Assembly: GCA_902362865.1 (NCBI GenBank)
Contig: CABIYE010000022.1
Location: 1 to 51,204, forward strand
Origin: Clostridiaceae bacterium
Lineage (GTDB): Bacteria > Bacillota > Clostridia > Lachnospirales > Lachnospiraceae
DNA length: 51,204 nt
Direction of reading: 5' to 3'
In this document: positions 8,425 to 16,464 of the stretch, piece by piece
Layout of the letters: every line of letters begins with the position of its first letter
How positions within the stretch are numbered: the first letter of the stretch is position 1
Position numbers and translations under genes: made by a program
The notes under the pieces: generated by a model
The model's database searches: none
The model's input: only the letters and a program-made list of their open reading frames with translations
What the model was told of the DNA's origin: nothing

Positions 8425-9354
8425 TTATAATTCAAAAATCTTTTTCTTCTTTGGGAAGTACCGACGTCTTTCTTCCAACAACACGCTCAGAACTTCTGTC
8501 TTCTTCTCCACCGACACGGCGTCGATTGCCTGTTCAATGGCTTCCCTTGTCCAATAACCGTTCCTCCCGAAGAATCGGAGAGTCTCTGTATCTTCTGCCA
8601 GCGCATAAAATCTCCCCGCATCTTCTATATGTTCCACAAGCCATGCTTCGTATTTCTCCTTTGCAGCACCACTCAGCCGGTAAGGAAAGCGCAGGCGCAG
8701 CACTGCAATCTTCGCTGTCACCACCTCATTTTCCCCGGCAGCCGCCCAGGGAAGCAGCGAATCATACTCTGCATAATTCAACTCTCTATTATAGAAGCAC
8801 TGCCTGTAATATCCGCCGGAACCATGCCGGTGAGTCTCTACAATCCGTGCCGGTGTATTTTCCACTGCTTCCTCATAATGCTCGGGAAACAGCACCTTCG
8901 CCGTCTCCACCTGTCCGTCTTCCCTATGATACCGCATGGTAACACAGATTTCATAGCGCACCTCGTCCACAATGAATTTCAGGCAGGATCTCTCTCCCCG
9001 GTAGAAATCAATTTCCAGCTCACTGAGCCTGCACCCGGTAAATACTCCTGCGCCAATTTCTTTCCACGAATCGGTAAAGCACAGCCGCCGCAGTGCAAAG
9101 CAGCGATAGAATACATATCTTCCCACTTCTTCCAGACAGCCGGGCAGATGAAGCTCTTCTACCCTCTTTCTTGCAAACGCATAAGGCGATATTCTTTTTA
9201 CCGGCAGCCCCTGAACCTCATCGGGAATTTTCACTTCTCCTTCCAACTCTTCACAGGTCTCCTGCACCACGGCAGCCGTCTCCTCCAGAAGATAATGGAT
9301 TCCTTCCTGCCAGATATCGGCAGCGCCCTCCTTCTCCAGATTCTTCTCCTGCAT
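8425..9354 (-). CDS. Leucine-rich-repeat-like protein of the MoxR/VWA operon
   Basis: A 309-residue protein with no signal peptide. Residues about 45-115 resemble one to two BspA-type leucine-rich repeats (VKRISPYAFARKRVEELHLPGCLEEVGRYVF, here cited only in outline), with the typical spacing of leucines and a final F. The rest is acidic and helical with no recognised domain. It lies 17 bp before the VWA gene and 2 bp after the DUF3783 gene in one compact operon. A plausible role is as adaptor or client for the ATPase, but this is inference from position only. Confidence 0.62.
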   Translation of the reverse strand: MQEKNLEKEGAADIWQEGIHYLLEETAAVVQETCEELEGEVKIPDEVQGLPVKRISPYAFARKRVEELHLPGCLEEVGRYVFYRCFALRRLCFTDSWKEIGAGVFTGCRLSELEIDFYRGERSCLKFIVDEVRYEICVTMRYHREDGQVETAKVLFPEHYEEAVENTPARIVETHRHGSGGYYRQCFYNRELNYAEYDSLLPWAAAGENEVVTAKIAVLRLRFPYRLSGAAKEKYEAWLVEHIEDAGRFYALAEDTETLRFFGRNGYWTREAIEQAIDAVSVEKKTEVLSVLLEERRRYFPKKKKIFEL

Positions 9355-9356
9355 CC

Positions 9357-9737
9357 TTACCGCCCCGCCATCTGCTCATGCTCTTTCTTAATTTCCGCAT
9401 AAAGCTCCAGCGAATTCCAGTGGCGATTCGTGGGAGTCAGCACCGCCTTCAGAGGGATCTGAATCTTCTCTTTCCTCAGATATGCCAGCATATAATTCAT
9501 CTGACTCTCCGTAAAATGATTCAAAACCAGCATCTCATCCTCAAATCCTTCTCCCTCAAAACAACTATCCACGGGTTCTATATCTTCTTCTCCCGCCAGC
9601 TCTCCCAGAGGTTTCAGGTAATCCGCTTTTTCGACCGTCTTAATCCGTATTCCCATTAAGACAAAAACAAATTTCACCTTATCCACGCGCTTTTTTTCTT
9701 GAAAATTATATAACAACACACTTGCCCTTGACGCCAT
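9357..9737 (-). CDS. DUF3783-like protein
   Basis: A 126-residue protein with the pattern of the DUF3783 family: a short N-terminal strand (MASRASVLLYNF), an acidic middle, and a C-terminal MNYMLAYLRKEKIQIPLKAVLTP segment (outline only) that is the most family-like part. Function is unknown. The ATG at 9737 is preferred because GGAGG sits about 10 bases upstream; a GTG 9 bases earlier lies too close to that site. The start region overlaps the stop of the HD gene, indicating translational coupling. Confidence 0.62.
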   Translation of the reverse strand: MASRASVLLYNFQEKKRVDKVKFVFVLMGIRIKTVEKADYLKPLGELAGEEDIEPVDSCFEGEGFEDEMLVLNHFTESQMNYMLAYLRKEKIQIPLKAVLTPTNRHWNSLELYAEIKKEHEQMAGR

Positions 9738-9742
9738 TATTA

Positions 9743-10342
9743 TCACTCCTCCGTTTTAATCTTTCCGGACTCCACGCTAGGCTGTACAAAATTCTGGCGT
9801 GCATAGTCCCACAGCACAGCTGACCCTTCTGCCGTATGCTGATTCCGCCCCAAAATCTGGCTTAAATGAACGCCATGTTCCTCCCAGCTCCTGCCGTCGG
9901 TAGCTGCATTCAGCATAATCGGCTGGATATTATCCATCGCATGGGCAAATTTCGCCTCCGGCGTCTCCCATGCCTCAAATTCTTCCCATAATCTGCGAAG
10001 CTTTTCCTGCTGATCCTGCGGAAGCAAACCGTAGATTCTCTCAGCAGCCCTCTCTTCCCGCTCCTTTTTCGTCTTCTTTCCTTCTTCATCATATGCATAA
10101 GTGTCTCCTGCATCAATCTCAACCAGGTCATGGATTAATAACATCGTCACCGTCTTTAACACATCAATTTCTTCATTCGCATATTCATTCAGAAGGATTG
10201 CCATAATCGCCATATGCCATGCATGCTCCGCATCATTTTCCTTTCGCTTGCCATCAGATAAATAGGTCTGCCTTCCAATAAATTTTTCTTTATCAATCTC
10301 TCTGCAAAAATCAAACTGTTTTTCTAACCTCGTCTTCTCCAT
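9743..10342 (-). CDS. HD-domain phosphohydrolase (YfbR/HDDC2-like)
   Basis: A 199-residue enzyme of the HD_3 type. Metal ligands are visible: the His of RKENDAEHAWHM near residue 40, the HD pair in LLIHDLVEIDAGD near 70 and a later Asp in AHAMDNIQP near 130. Relatives are 5'-deoxynucleotidases that hydrolyse nucleoside monophosphates; the exact substrate here is unknown. AAGGAG precedes the ATG. It is the first gene of the leftward run that continues into DUF3783, LRR, VWA and MoxR with gaps of no more than a few bases. Confidence 0.82.
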   Translation of the reverse strand: MEKTRLEKQFDFCREIDKEKFIGRQTYLSDGKRKENDAEHAWHMAIMAILLNEYANEEIDVLKTVTMLLIHDLVEIDAGDTYAYDEEGKKTKKEREERAAERIYGLLPQDQQEKLRRLWEEFEAWETPEAKFAHAMDNIQPIMLNAATDGRSWEEHGVHLSQILGRNQHTAEGSAVLWDYARQNFVQPSVESGKIKTEE

Positions 10343-10404
10343 CGCACTCTCCTTCTGTCTATCACTGACGCTATTAGTTTATCATGATTTTGCAGGCGCA
10401 ACAA

Positions 10405-11400
10405 CTATTCTTCCGAATATTGCCTTGCCAGCCGTTCAATCTCTTTCTTCATCCTATGCACTACGGATTCGGGCCCCACAATTTTCGCCCCTTCCCCCAG
10501 CGCTATCACCCACGCCAGAAACTGGCCGGACACCGCAACTTTTACATTTACATAAAAGGAATCTTCATCCCTTTTCACCATCGTGACATCCTTTCCAAAA
10601 CGGTCTATCATCACTCCCGCAAGGTAATTCCTGCACAAAATCTTCACCATCTCTTCCTCGCCGTCAAACATACCGAACATTTTTCTTGCATATGCCCCCA
10701 TATCAAACTGCCGGAATCTCTCGTCTCCTTCTCTGTGCTCCTTAGCCAGCTCAATATGAAGCATTTTATCTACACGGAAATGTTTGATTTTATCTTCCTC
10801 ACTGTCGAATGCCACAAGATAATAATTCTCATCATCCCAAGATAATGCCCAGGGACTGACACGGTACAAAGCTCCGTCTTTCCTCAGCACCTGCCTTTTA
10901 TTCACATCCCAATTAAAATACTGAAACGTAATCTGCACATTAGAACCAATGGCCATATGAATCTGATCCACATTGTAGTAAATATTTTCATTCGCTGTCT
11001 TAATCCGCTCAGCTGTATACACCTGACGCTGCAGCTTAGAAGCTTCATATTTGCTTGCCAATCCTTCAATCTTCTTTATCAGTTCCCGAGATTTCTTCGC
11101 TGTAAGGAACTTCGCCGCCTGCACGGAATCCACCAGAAGCTTAAGCTCTGCCAACTCAAACTGACGGTTCCCAATATGATAATAATAGGTTTTATTTTCT
11201 TTTTCTCCAATAATATCAATCCCAAAGGTACGAAGATTTTCCATATCGCTGTAAATACTTTTTCTCTCCGCAGTTATGCCATATAGCTTGAGAGAAGAAA
11301 GAATTTCCGTCATAGTAATGCTGTGGGTTTCGTCTGTCTTCTCCATCAATATTTTCAGCAGATACAAGATTTTCAATTTCTGGTTATTTCCCTCAGCCAT
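10405..11400 (-). CDS. WYL-domain transcriptional regulator
   Basis: A 331-residue DNA-binding regulator. The N-terminal 60 residues form a winged-helix (ILYLLKILMEKTDETHSITM, then LSSLKLYGITAERKSIY). The middle holds a WYL domain (WALSWDDENYYLVAFD and FRVDKMLHIEL), and the C-terminal part is the usual WCX extension. WYL proteins bind ligands, often nucleic acids or small nucleotides, and control defence, DNA repair or metabolic genes. It is a single gene between two other transcription units, with GGAGG upstream of its ATG. Its targets cannot be told from sequence. Confidence 0.85.
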   Translation of the reverse strand: MAEGNNQKLKILYLLKILMEKTDETHSITMTEILSSLKLYGITAERKSIYSDMENLRTFGIDIIGEKENKTYYYHIGNRQFELAELKLLVDSVQAAKFLTAKKSRELIKKIEGLASKYEASKLQRQVYTAERIKTANENIYYNVDQIHMAIGSNVQITFQYFNWDVNKRQVLRKDGALYRVSPWALSWDDENYYLVAFDSEEDKIKHFRVDKMLHIELAKEHREGDERFRQFDMGAYARKMFGMFDGEEEMVKILCRNYLAGVMIDRFGKDVTMVKRDEDSFYVNVKVAVSGQFLAWVIALGEGAKIVGPESVVHRMKKEIERLARQYSEE

Positions 11401-11459
11401 AAGTTTCCCTCCATGCTTCTGTGTTACAAGATTTCTTCTCTAAAAGCATTTTATCACAA

Positions 11460-11512
11460 CAAAAAATAGCCGTACAGTTCTTTCGAAACTATACGACTAT
11501 CCATACGGCTAT
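11460..11512 (-). terminator. Terminator after the sugar operon
   Basis: A 9-bp stem (11512-11504 with 11474-11466) encloses a smaller hairpin and is followed on the minus strand by TTTTTT. It overlaps the HAD stop codon and ends the SDR-GPH-HAD operon. Confidence 0.75.
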
Positions 11513-12150
11513 CTGCATACCTGAAGCGCCTCTGACAGACTGGAACATACAGCCAGACAGCCGGGTCTGATTTCAGGCGGAGCTTCGATAAGATCCGGCA
11601 CCATGATGGTTGCACATCCCGCCCGAATCCCTGCCCGGACGCCATTCACACTGTCTTCAAATACAAAGCATTCTTCCGGTCTGCACCCGATTTTCTCGGC
11701 GGCCCGCAGGAAAATATCCGGCGCCGGCTTTCCCCGTTCTACTTCAGAACCGCTGGTAACAGCAGTGAAGTATTCCCGGATACCGCTTCCTCGCAGATTC
11801 GCTTCAATCTGTTCCACGGAGCTGCTGCTTGCAACTGCAAGCAGCACACCTCGTTCCTGAAAGAATCCCAATATTTCACGAACGCCTTCCTTCACCGGGA
11901 CATGGATCGACAGCTTCTTTTCCATCCGCTCCATGCACTCCCGCGCAATCTCCGCACCATCTTTCACCTGATACCACTCTTCAAGCACCCGCGCCATACC
12001 GCTTCCGCTGGTTCCCGATATTGCCTTAGTAAAACCATCGCCCAGCTTTATTCCTCGTTCTTCTGCAATCTCCCGCCATGTCTGCTGGTACATCCTCTCC
12101 GTATCGAAGAGGACGCCATCCATGTCAAAAATCGCTCCTTTACATTTCAT
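11509..12150 (-). CDS. HAD-superfamily phosphatase/phosphomutase (beta-PGM-like)
   Basis: A 213-residue haloacid-dehalogenase enzyme of the beta-phosphoglucomutase/phosphatase subgroup. Motif I is FDMDGVLFDTE at about 8-18, motif II ASSSS near 108, motif III lysine in RGKPAPDIF near 140, and motif IV FEDSVNGVRAG near 162. The helical cap lies between motif I and II. Such enzymes dephosphorylate or isomerise sugar phosphates. It overlaps the end of the transporter gene by 11 bases (ATGAAATGTAA), so it is translated with it. Together with the SDR and GPH symporter it likely handles a sugar or polyol taken up by the operon. Confidence 0.85.
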   Translation of the reverse strand: MKCKGAIFDMDGVLFDTERMYQQTWREIAEERGIKLGDGFTKAISGTSGSGMARVLEEWYQVKDGAEIARECMERMEKKLSIHVPVKEGVREILGFFQERGVLLAVASSSSVEQIEANLRGSGIREYFTAVTSGSEVERGKPAPDIFLRAAEKIGCRPEECFVFEDSVNGVRAGIRAGCATIMVPDLIEAPPEIRPGCLAVCSSLSEALQVCR

Positions 12151-13477
12151 TCGCCATTCTCTGCCTCCGCTCTTCCAACTCCTTAGTCATCTCCGCACGA
12201 AGTCCGTCCAGCTTGTAAAAATATGTAAGTACTCCAATCAGCACACACAATACAATGGGAATCCATATAAAACAAATTTCAATATAAGAAAGCGCTTTTT
12301 CTGTCTGCACTGCATTCGCAACATATCCGCCCCTTGCCAGGAACGCTCCGATAATAAAACTGGTAAGTCCCATTCCGCCTTTTACAAAAAACCCCTGGAA
12401 TGCTGCTATCAGACCCGCCACACTGGCATTCTTCTTATATTCTGAATAATCAATCACATCCGGCTGCATTGCGAATGTAATACCAAAGATTCCATAAATT
12501 CCAAGTCCTGTAATCACAAGCCCCGTCAGAAGACAAACTGCTGAGTTCTTTCCTATAAATATAATCATATCTCCCACAATATACAAGAGGATACTGAAAA
12601 ACATCAGATTTTTCTTGCTGAAGTGCTTCTCCAGGGAAGGAAGCAAAAGCAGCATGGGAAGTCCCGACAAGATGCCCAAAAGTCCTACCAAAGACAGCCA
12701 TTCCGTCCTGCCCAGATTATATTTAAAATAGTAAATAACAGTAGTGCTTCTTACCACATAAAGGGAAAAATAAAACAGGTTCAGTAAGAACAGAATCCAT
12801 GCCTGCCCGGTAAGTCCCTTAAAATCCTCCTTCAGCGAAGAATGCTTTTTGTTTACCGTAGATGGAACCACTTCTTTTGTACTTGCAAATGTTACGAAGA
12901 AAATGCACATAGCTGCAATGCCATAAATCGTCATCGTAACAAGGTAACCCTTTGCTTCATTCCCTTTTCCAAAGTATTCCACCAACGGCGCCGTAATAGA
13001 CATAACCACTGCGGTTCCGATCATAGCACACACCATTCTGGTGGATACCAAGATATCTCTTTCATGTACATCGGATGTAAGTCTGGGTACGATAGTATTC
13101 AGCGGAATATTAACCACCGTATAGGCCGTACAGAGCAGACAGTAGGTCACATATGCCCACACCAACTTTCCTCCGCTTCCCAAATCCGGAATATAGAAGG
13201 TCAGGAATGTAAACACTGCAAATGGTACTGCCCCCAGCAGAAAATACGGTCTTCCCTGTCCCCATCTGGTATGAGTCCTGTCTACAATCAGCCCCATTCC
13301 CGTATCCGTCACCGCATCAATGAATTTCGTAACCAACATCATTGTTCCGGCCGCTGCTGCCGTAATGCCAAATACATCTGTATAAAAAACCATAAGATAA
13401 GATGCCATCGTACTGAAAACCAGGTTGCATCCCAGATCTCCAATCCCATATCCGATTCGTTTTCCCCACTTTTTCAT
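12140..13477 (-). CDS. GPH-family glycoside/sugar:cation symporter (MFS)
   Basis: A 445-residue transporter with 12 hydrophobic segments. Signature features of the glycoside-pentoside-hexuronide family are near the N-terminus: GYGIGDLGCNLVF, then DAVTDTGMGLIVDRTHTRWG, which contains the conserved Asp and Arg of the cation/sugar site. Relatives include MelB, YicJ and XynB-type symporters. The substrate cannot be fixed from sequence; the ROK regulator and SDR beside it suggest a sugar or polyol. It is 21 bp after the SDR gene and has AAAGGA before the ATG. Confidence 0.87.
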   Translation of the reverse strand: MKKWGKRIGYGIGDLGCNLVFSTMASYLMVFYTDVFGITAAAAGTMMLVTKFIDAVTDTGMGLIVDRTHTRWGQGRPYFLLGAVPFAVFTFLTFYIPDLGSGGKLVWAYVTYCLLCTAYTVVNIPLNTIVPRLTSDVHERDILVSTRMVCAMIGTAVVMSITAPLVEYFGKGNEAKGYLVTMTIYGIAAMCIFFVTFASTKEVVPSTVNKKHSSLKEDFKGLTGQAWILFLLNLFYFSLYVVRSTTVIYYFKYNLGRTEWLSLVGLLGILSGLPMLLLLPSLEKHFSKKNLMFFSILLYIVGDMIIFIGKNSAVCLLTGLVITGLGIYGIFGITFAMQPDVIDYSEYKKNASVAGLIAAFQGFFVKGGMGLTSFIIGAFLARGGYVANAVQTEKALSYIEICFIWIPIVLCVLIGVLTYFYKLDGLRAEMTKELEERRQRMANEM

Positions 13478-13498
13478 ACTGTAATCCTTTCTTCCCGC

Positions 13499-14275
13499 TT
13501 AAAAACAGGTGAACGCTCCATCAATAATGAAATCAGAGCCTGTGGTAAAGGAACTGGTATCTCCGGCAAGGTATACACAGATAGATTCCAACTCTTCCGG
13601 CTTTCCCATTCTTCCCATAGGCGCCATCTCGTTCCATTTCTCAATCAACGGAATCAGCGTCGGAGAATTCAAAGTCAGTTCCGTCCCAATATATCCCGGG
13701 CTGATGCTGTTAACACGCACACCTCTCTTCGCCCATTCAATCGCCAGGGACTTCGTCAGCTGAATAACCCCTGCCTTAGAAGCATTGTAAGCGCACTGTG
13801 GCTGCGGTACATTGACAATATGTGCTGACATAGATGCCGTATTAATGATGGAGCCACCTCCATGTGCCAGCATATACTTTCCTGCCGCAATATCCGTAAG
13901 AAAAATACCATTCAGATTGATATTAATTACTTTATACCACTGATCCCAGGTCATCTCTTCCGCCGGAGCGTTAATACAGATTCCCGCATTGTTATGACAG
14001 AACTCAAGACCGCCCAGCTCTTCTACAACCTGTGCCACCATAGCATCTACCTGCGCTGCATCCGTACAATCCGTCCGGATTGCAATCACTTTTCTTCCGG
14101 TCTTTTCCGCAATCTCAGCAGCAGTTTTCTTCGCCTCTTCAAAATCCAAATCCACAATCGCTACATCTGCTCCTGCCTCTGCAAATGCCGTCGCTGTACT
14201 CTTGCCGATTCCTCTTGCTGCTCCTGTGACAAATCCTCTTTTTCCATCCAGTCTCATTTTTTCCATAATACCCAT
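13499..14275 (-). CDS. Short-chain dehydrogenase/reductase, likely sugar or polyol oxidoreductase
   Basis: A 258-residue SDR. The NAD(P) motif TGAARGIGKS is at about 17-26, NNAGI near 92, and the catalytic Ser (NTASMS) and YNASKAG near 155-165. An acidic residue in VDLDF at the end of the second strand suggests NAD preference. Classical SDRs of this type oxidise polyols such as sorbitol or reduce keto sugars. It is the first gene of the operon, with AAGGAG 8 bases before the ATG and a strong promoter upstream. Confidence 0.87.
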   Translation of the reverse strand: MGIMEKMRLDGKRGFVTGAARGIGKSTATAFAEAGADVAIVDLDFEEAKKTAAEIAEKTGRKVIAIRTDCTDAAQVDAMVAQVVEELGGLEFCHNNAGICINAPAEEMTWDQWYKVININLNGIFLTDIAAGKYMLAHGGGSIINTASMSAHIVNVPQPQCAYNASKAGVIQLTKSLAIEWAKRGVRVNSISPGYIGTELTLNSPTLIPLIEKWNEMAPMGRMGKPEELESICVYLAGDTSSFTTGSDFIIDGAFTCF

Positions 14276-14345
14276 AGCTTCTTCTCCTTTTCTTAAATAA
14301 TTTTGTGATTTAATTTTATAAAATCGTTTTGTTTAATGTGTTTAT

Positions 14346-14392
14346 ATAATATACCAATTTAGCAAATTATGCAATATGATATTTTAGCTAAA
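14346..14392 (-). promoter_or_regulatory. Promoter and candidate ROK operators of the sugar operon
   Basis: On the minus strand TTGCAT (14374-14369) and TATTAT (14351-14346) are 17 bp apart. The spacer contains a palindrome with arms AATTT/AAATT (14356-14368), and a second perfect one, TTTAGCTAAA, lies just upstream at 14383-14392. Both are AT-rich symmetric sites of the kind ROK repressors bind, and the ROK gene is divergent. The rest of the 257-bp intergenic stretch is AT-rich with no ORF. Confidence 0.6.
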
Positions 14393-14532
14393 TATTTTTC
14401 TCTTTTTTTGTCTATATTGCACAATCATTGCCCTCTTTCCTTTTTTCTGATTAAATTGTATAATTGTTTTATTAAATAACTTTGCATTATTGACGCAGTA
14501 TTCTTGCATCAATACATGAAAGGAGAATTTCT

Positions 14533-15663
14533 ATGGAAACATTTTCACTTACAGATATTAAAAAGAAAAACTTATCCGATGTTTATCATTATATTTATTC
14601 CAATCCCGGATGTTCCAAGCAGGCAATTGCAAGTGCATTGTCAATCAGCCTGCCCACCGTCTCCCAGCATCTTTCCACGCTACTTAAGGAAGCACTTATT
14701 GAAAAATGCGGCCAGCTCTCATCCTCTGTGGGAAGGCGCGCTATGGCATACCGTACAGTCCCCACTGCACGGATTGCAATCGGCGTTGAAATTCTGCCAC
14801 GCAATATCTACATCGTAGCTTTAAATCTTTATGGAAAAAAAGAAGCAAAAGAAAAATTCAACCTTTCCTTTCGTCCTTCACAGGATTACTTTACCGAACT
14901 CAAGGAACTGATTAACAATTTTTTAAAGAAATATAACTATAAAGAAGAACAATTACTGGGGATCGGGCTTGGTATGCAAGGTCTTACTTCTCCTGACGGT
15001 TCTAAAATGACCTATGGAAAAATACTGGATTGTACCGGGCTTTCCATCCGGACATTTGCCGACTTCTTTTCTATCCCGTGTAAATTCATCCATGATTCGG
15101 AGTGTGCTTCCAACAGTGAACTGTGGGAAAACCCTTCTGTCAAAGACGCCATCTACCTTTCTATCGGCTATCACCTGGGAGGCGCCATCATTATCAACGG
15201 AGAGTTGCAAAATGGGCTGACAGGGAAATCCGGCACTTTCGAGCACATGACCCTGGTTCCCGGTGGTCTTGACTGCTACTGCGGAAAGAAAGGCTGTGCA
15301 GAATGTTACTGTTCCGGTAATTCCCTGCTGGAAACGGACATGGATCTCGAGGATTTCTTCACAGAAAAAGAGCATGGAAACCCTACATGCCAGAAGAAAT
15401 GGGAAGAATTTCTCCGACATCTTTCCATGCTGATTAACAATCTCCATATGGTAATTGAAAGCACCATCATACTTGGAGGACATATTACGCCTTATTTTTC
15501 AGAACAGGATATCGACTTTATCAAGAAGAATGTATTAGAACGCTCCACCTTCCAGGATGACACCTCCTACATCATTCCCGGAAAATGCCGCAACGATGCA
15601 GTTTCCATCGGTGCTGCCCTGCCATTCATCAAAGACTTCCTGGCAGGGATTGCATCGGATTAA
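14533..15663 (+). CDS. ROK-family transcriptional regulator
   Basis: A 376-residue repressor/kinase-like protein. An N-terminal winged helix (SKQAIASALSISLPTVSQHLS, about 28-48) is followed by a ROK sugar-binding domain (GIGLGMQGLTSP near 140; GGAIIINGEL near 215) and the zinc motif CYCGKKGCAE near 250. Family members (NagC, Mlc, XylR) sense a sugar or sugar phosphate. It is divergent from the SDR-GPH-HAD operon and is the obvious regulator of it. AAAGGAG precedes the ATG. Confidence 0.88.
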   Translation: METFSLTDIKKKNLSDVYHYIYSNPGCSKQAIASALSISLPTVSQHLSTLLKEALIEKCGQLSSSVGRRAMAYRTVPTARIAIGVEILPRNIYIVALNLYGKKEAKEKFNLSFRPSQDYFTELKELINNFLKKYNYKEEQLLGIGLGMQGLTSPDGSKMTYGKILDCTGLSIRTFADFFSIPCKFIHDSECASNSELWENPSVKDAIYLSIGYHLGGAIIINGELQNGLTGKSGTFEHMTLVPGGLDCYCGKKGCAECYCSGNSLLETDMDLEDFFTEKEHGNPTCQKKWEEFLRHLSMLINNLHMVIESTIILGGHITPYFSEQDIDFIKKNVLERSTFQDDTSYIIPGKCRNDAVSIGAALPFIKDFLAGIASD

Positions 15664-15686
15664 ACAGATAATACATCCGCAGCTTT

Positions 15687-16262
15687 TTATATCCGTTCCT
15701 CACTTTCTTTCATTATGCTCGAATATTTTCTTGCATACATAACAAATGCTAGAAGCATAAAACATCCACTGATTATAATCAGGATATTGGCCGCTGACAC
15801 CGGAATATCAGGGAAAAACACCAGCAGAAACATTACGATGTAAAATACCGCCGTATTCACTTTCCCGTACCACATAGCCCCCTCATTCCGCTTTGTTTTC
15901 CCGACAACCTTTATTCCGGCAGCCGCCATAAAGCTTTCCTTTATCAGAAAAAGCACAAACACGATTTTCATCGCTTCATACCGGGACATAAAGCAAATTA
16001 ATAGTAATCCCTGTGTGAGCTTATCAGCTATTGGATCAATGATTTTCCCTAATTCACTGACCATATGAAATTTTCTGGCAATCTTACCATCCAGAAAGTC
16101 TGTCAGTCCTGAGATTAGTAATATAATAATAATTGCCGTCTCTTTCTCCTTTACCTCCGGACTATAAAATACCCACAACATTACCACTGCAAGAACCATT
16201 CTAAATACACTTAATAAATTGGGAATTGTGAAAATATCCTTTTTGCTCTGTAAAACTTTCAT
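15687..16262 (-). CDS. CDP-alcohol phosphatidyltransferase
   Basis: A 191-residue membrane enzyme of phospholipid synthesis. The complete catalytic signature D-G-x2-A-R-x8-G-x3-D-x3-D is seen as FLDGKIARKF then GKIIDPIADK (about residues 50-75). Four or more hydrophobic helices follow. The most likely product is phosphatidylglycerophosphate, but the acceptor alcohol cannot be proved. I chose the ATG at 16262 because AAGAGGAT lies just upstream; an in-frame start at 16319 has none. It is convergent with the ROK gene, 23 bp apart. Confidence 0.83.
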   Translation of the reverse strand: MKVLQSKKDIFTIPNLLSVFRMVLAVVMLWVFYSPEVKEKETAIIIILLISGLTDFLDGKIARKFHMVSELGKIIDPIADKLTQGLLLICFMSRYEAMKIVFVLFLIKESFMAAAGIKVVGKTKRNEGAMWYGKVNTAVFYIVMFLLVFFPDIPVSAANILIIISGCFMLLAFVMYARKYSSIMKESEERI

Positions 16263-16376
16263 ACCATATCCTCTTTTCTTATACTTACATTCCCATTGTA
16301 ACCTTTTTGCTTCCCTCATCCAATATACATTTTTACAGAATTGTCTACTTTAGAAAACACATGCGCCACAAATACA

Positions 16377-16434
16377 AACAAAAATGCCATGCAATCGGCA
16401 AGCCTTCTGCACAGCATTTTTGTTCATTTTTTAC
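16377..16434 (-). terminator. Terminator after the GH43-SLH gene
   Basis: An 11-bp perfect stem (16434-16424 with 16387-16377) with AT-rich arms (AACAAAAATGC and its complement) lies about 30 bp past the GH43 stop. The minus strand continues TGTATTTG and the plus strand has TTTTTT, so it may work in both directions. Confidence 0.6.
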
Positions 16435-16464
16435 TTTACACAAACTGTCATTTTGCGTTATTTC

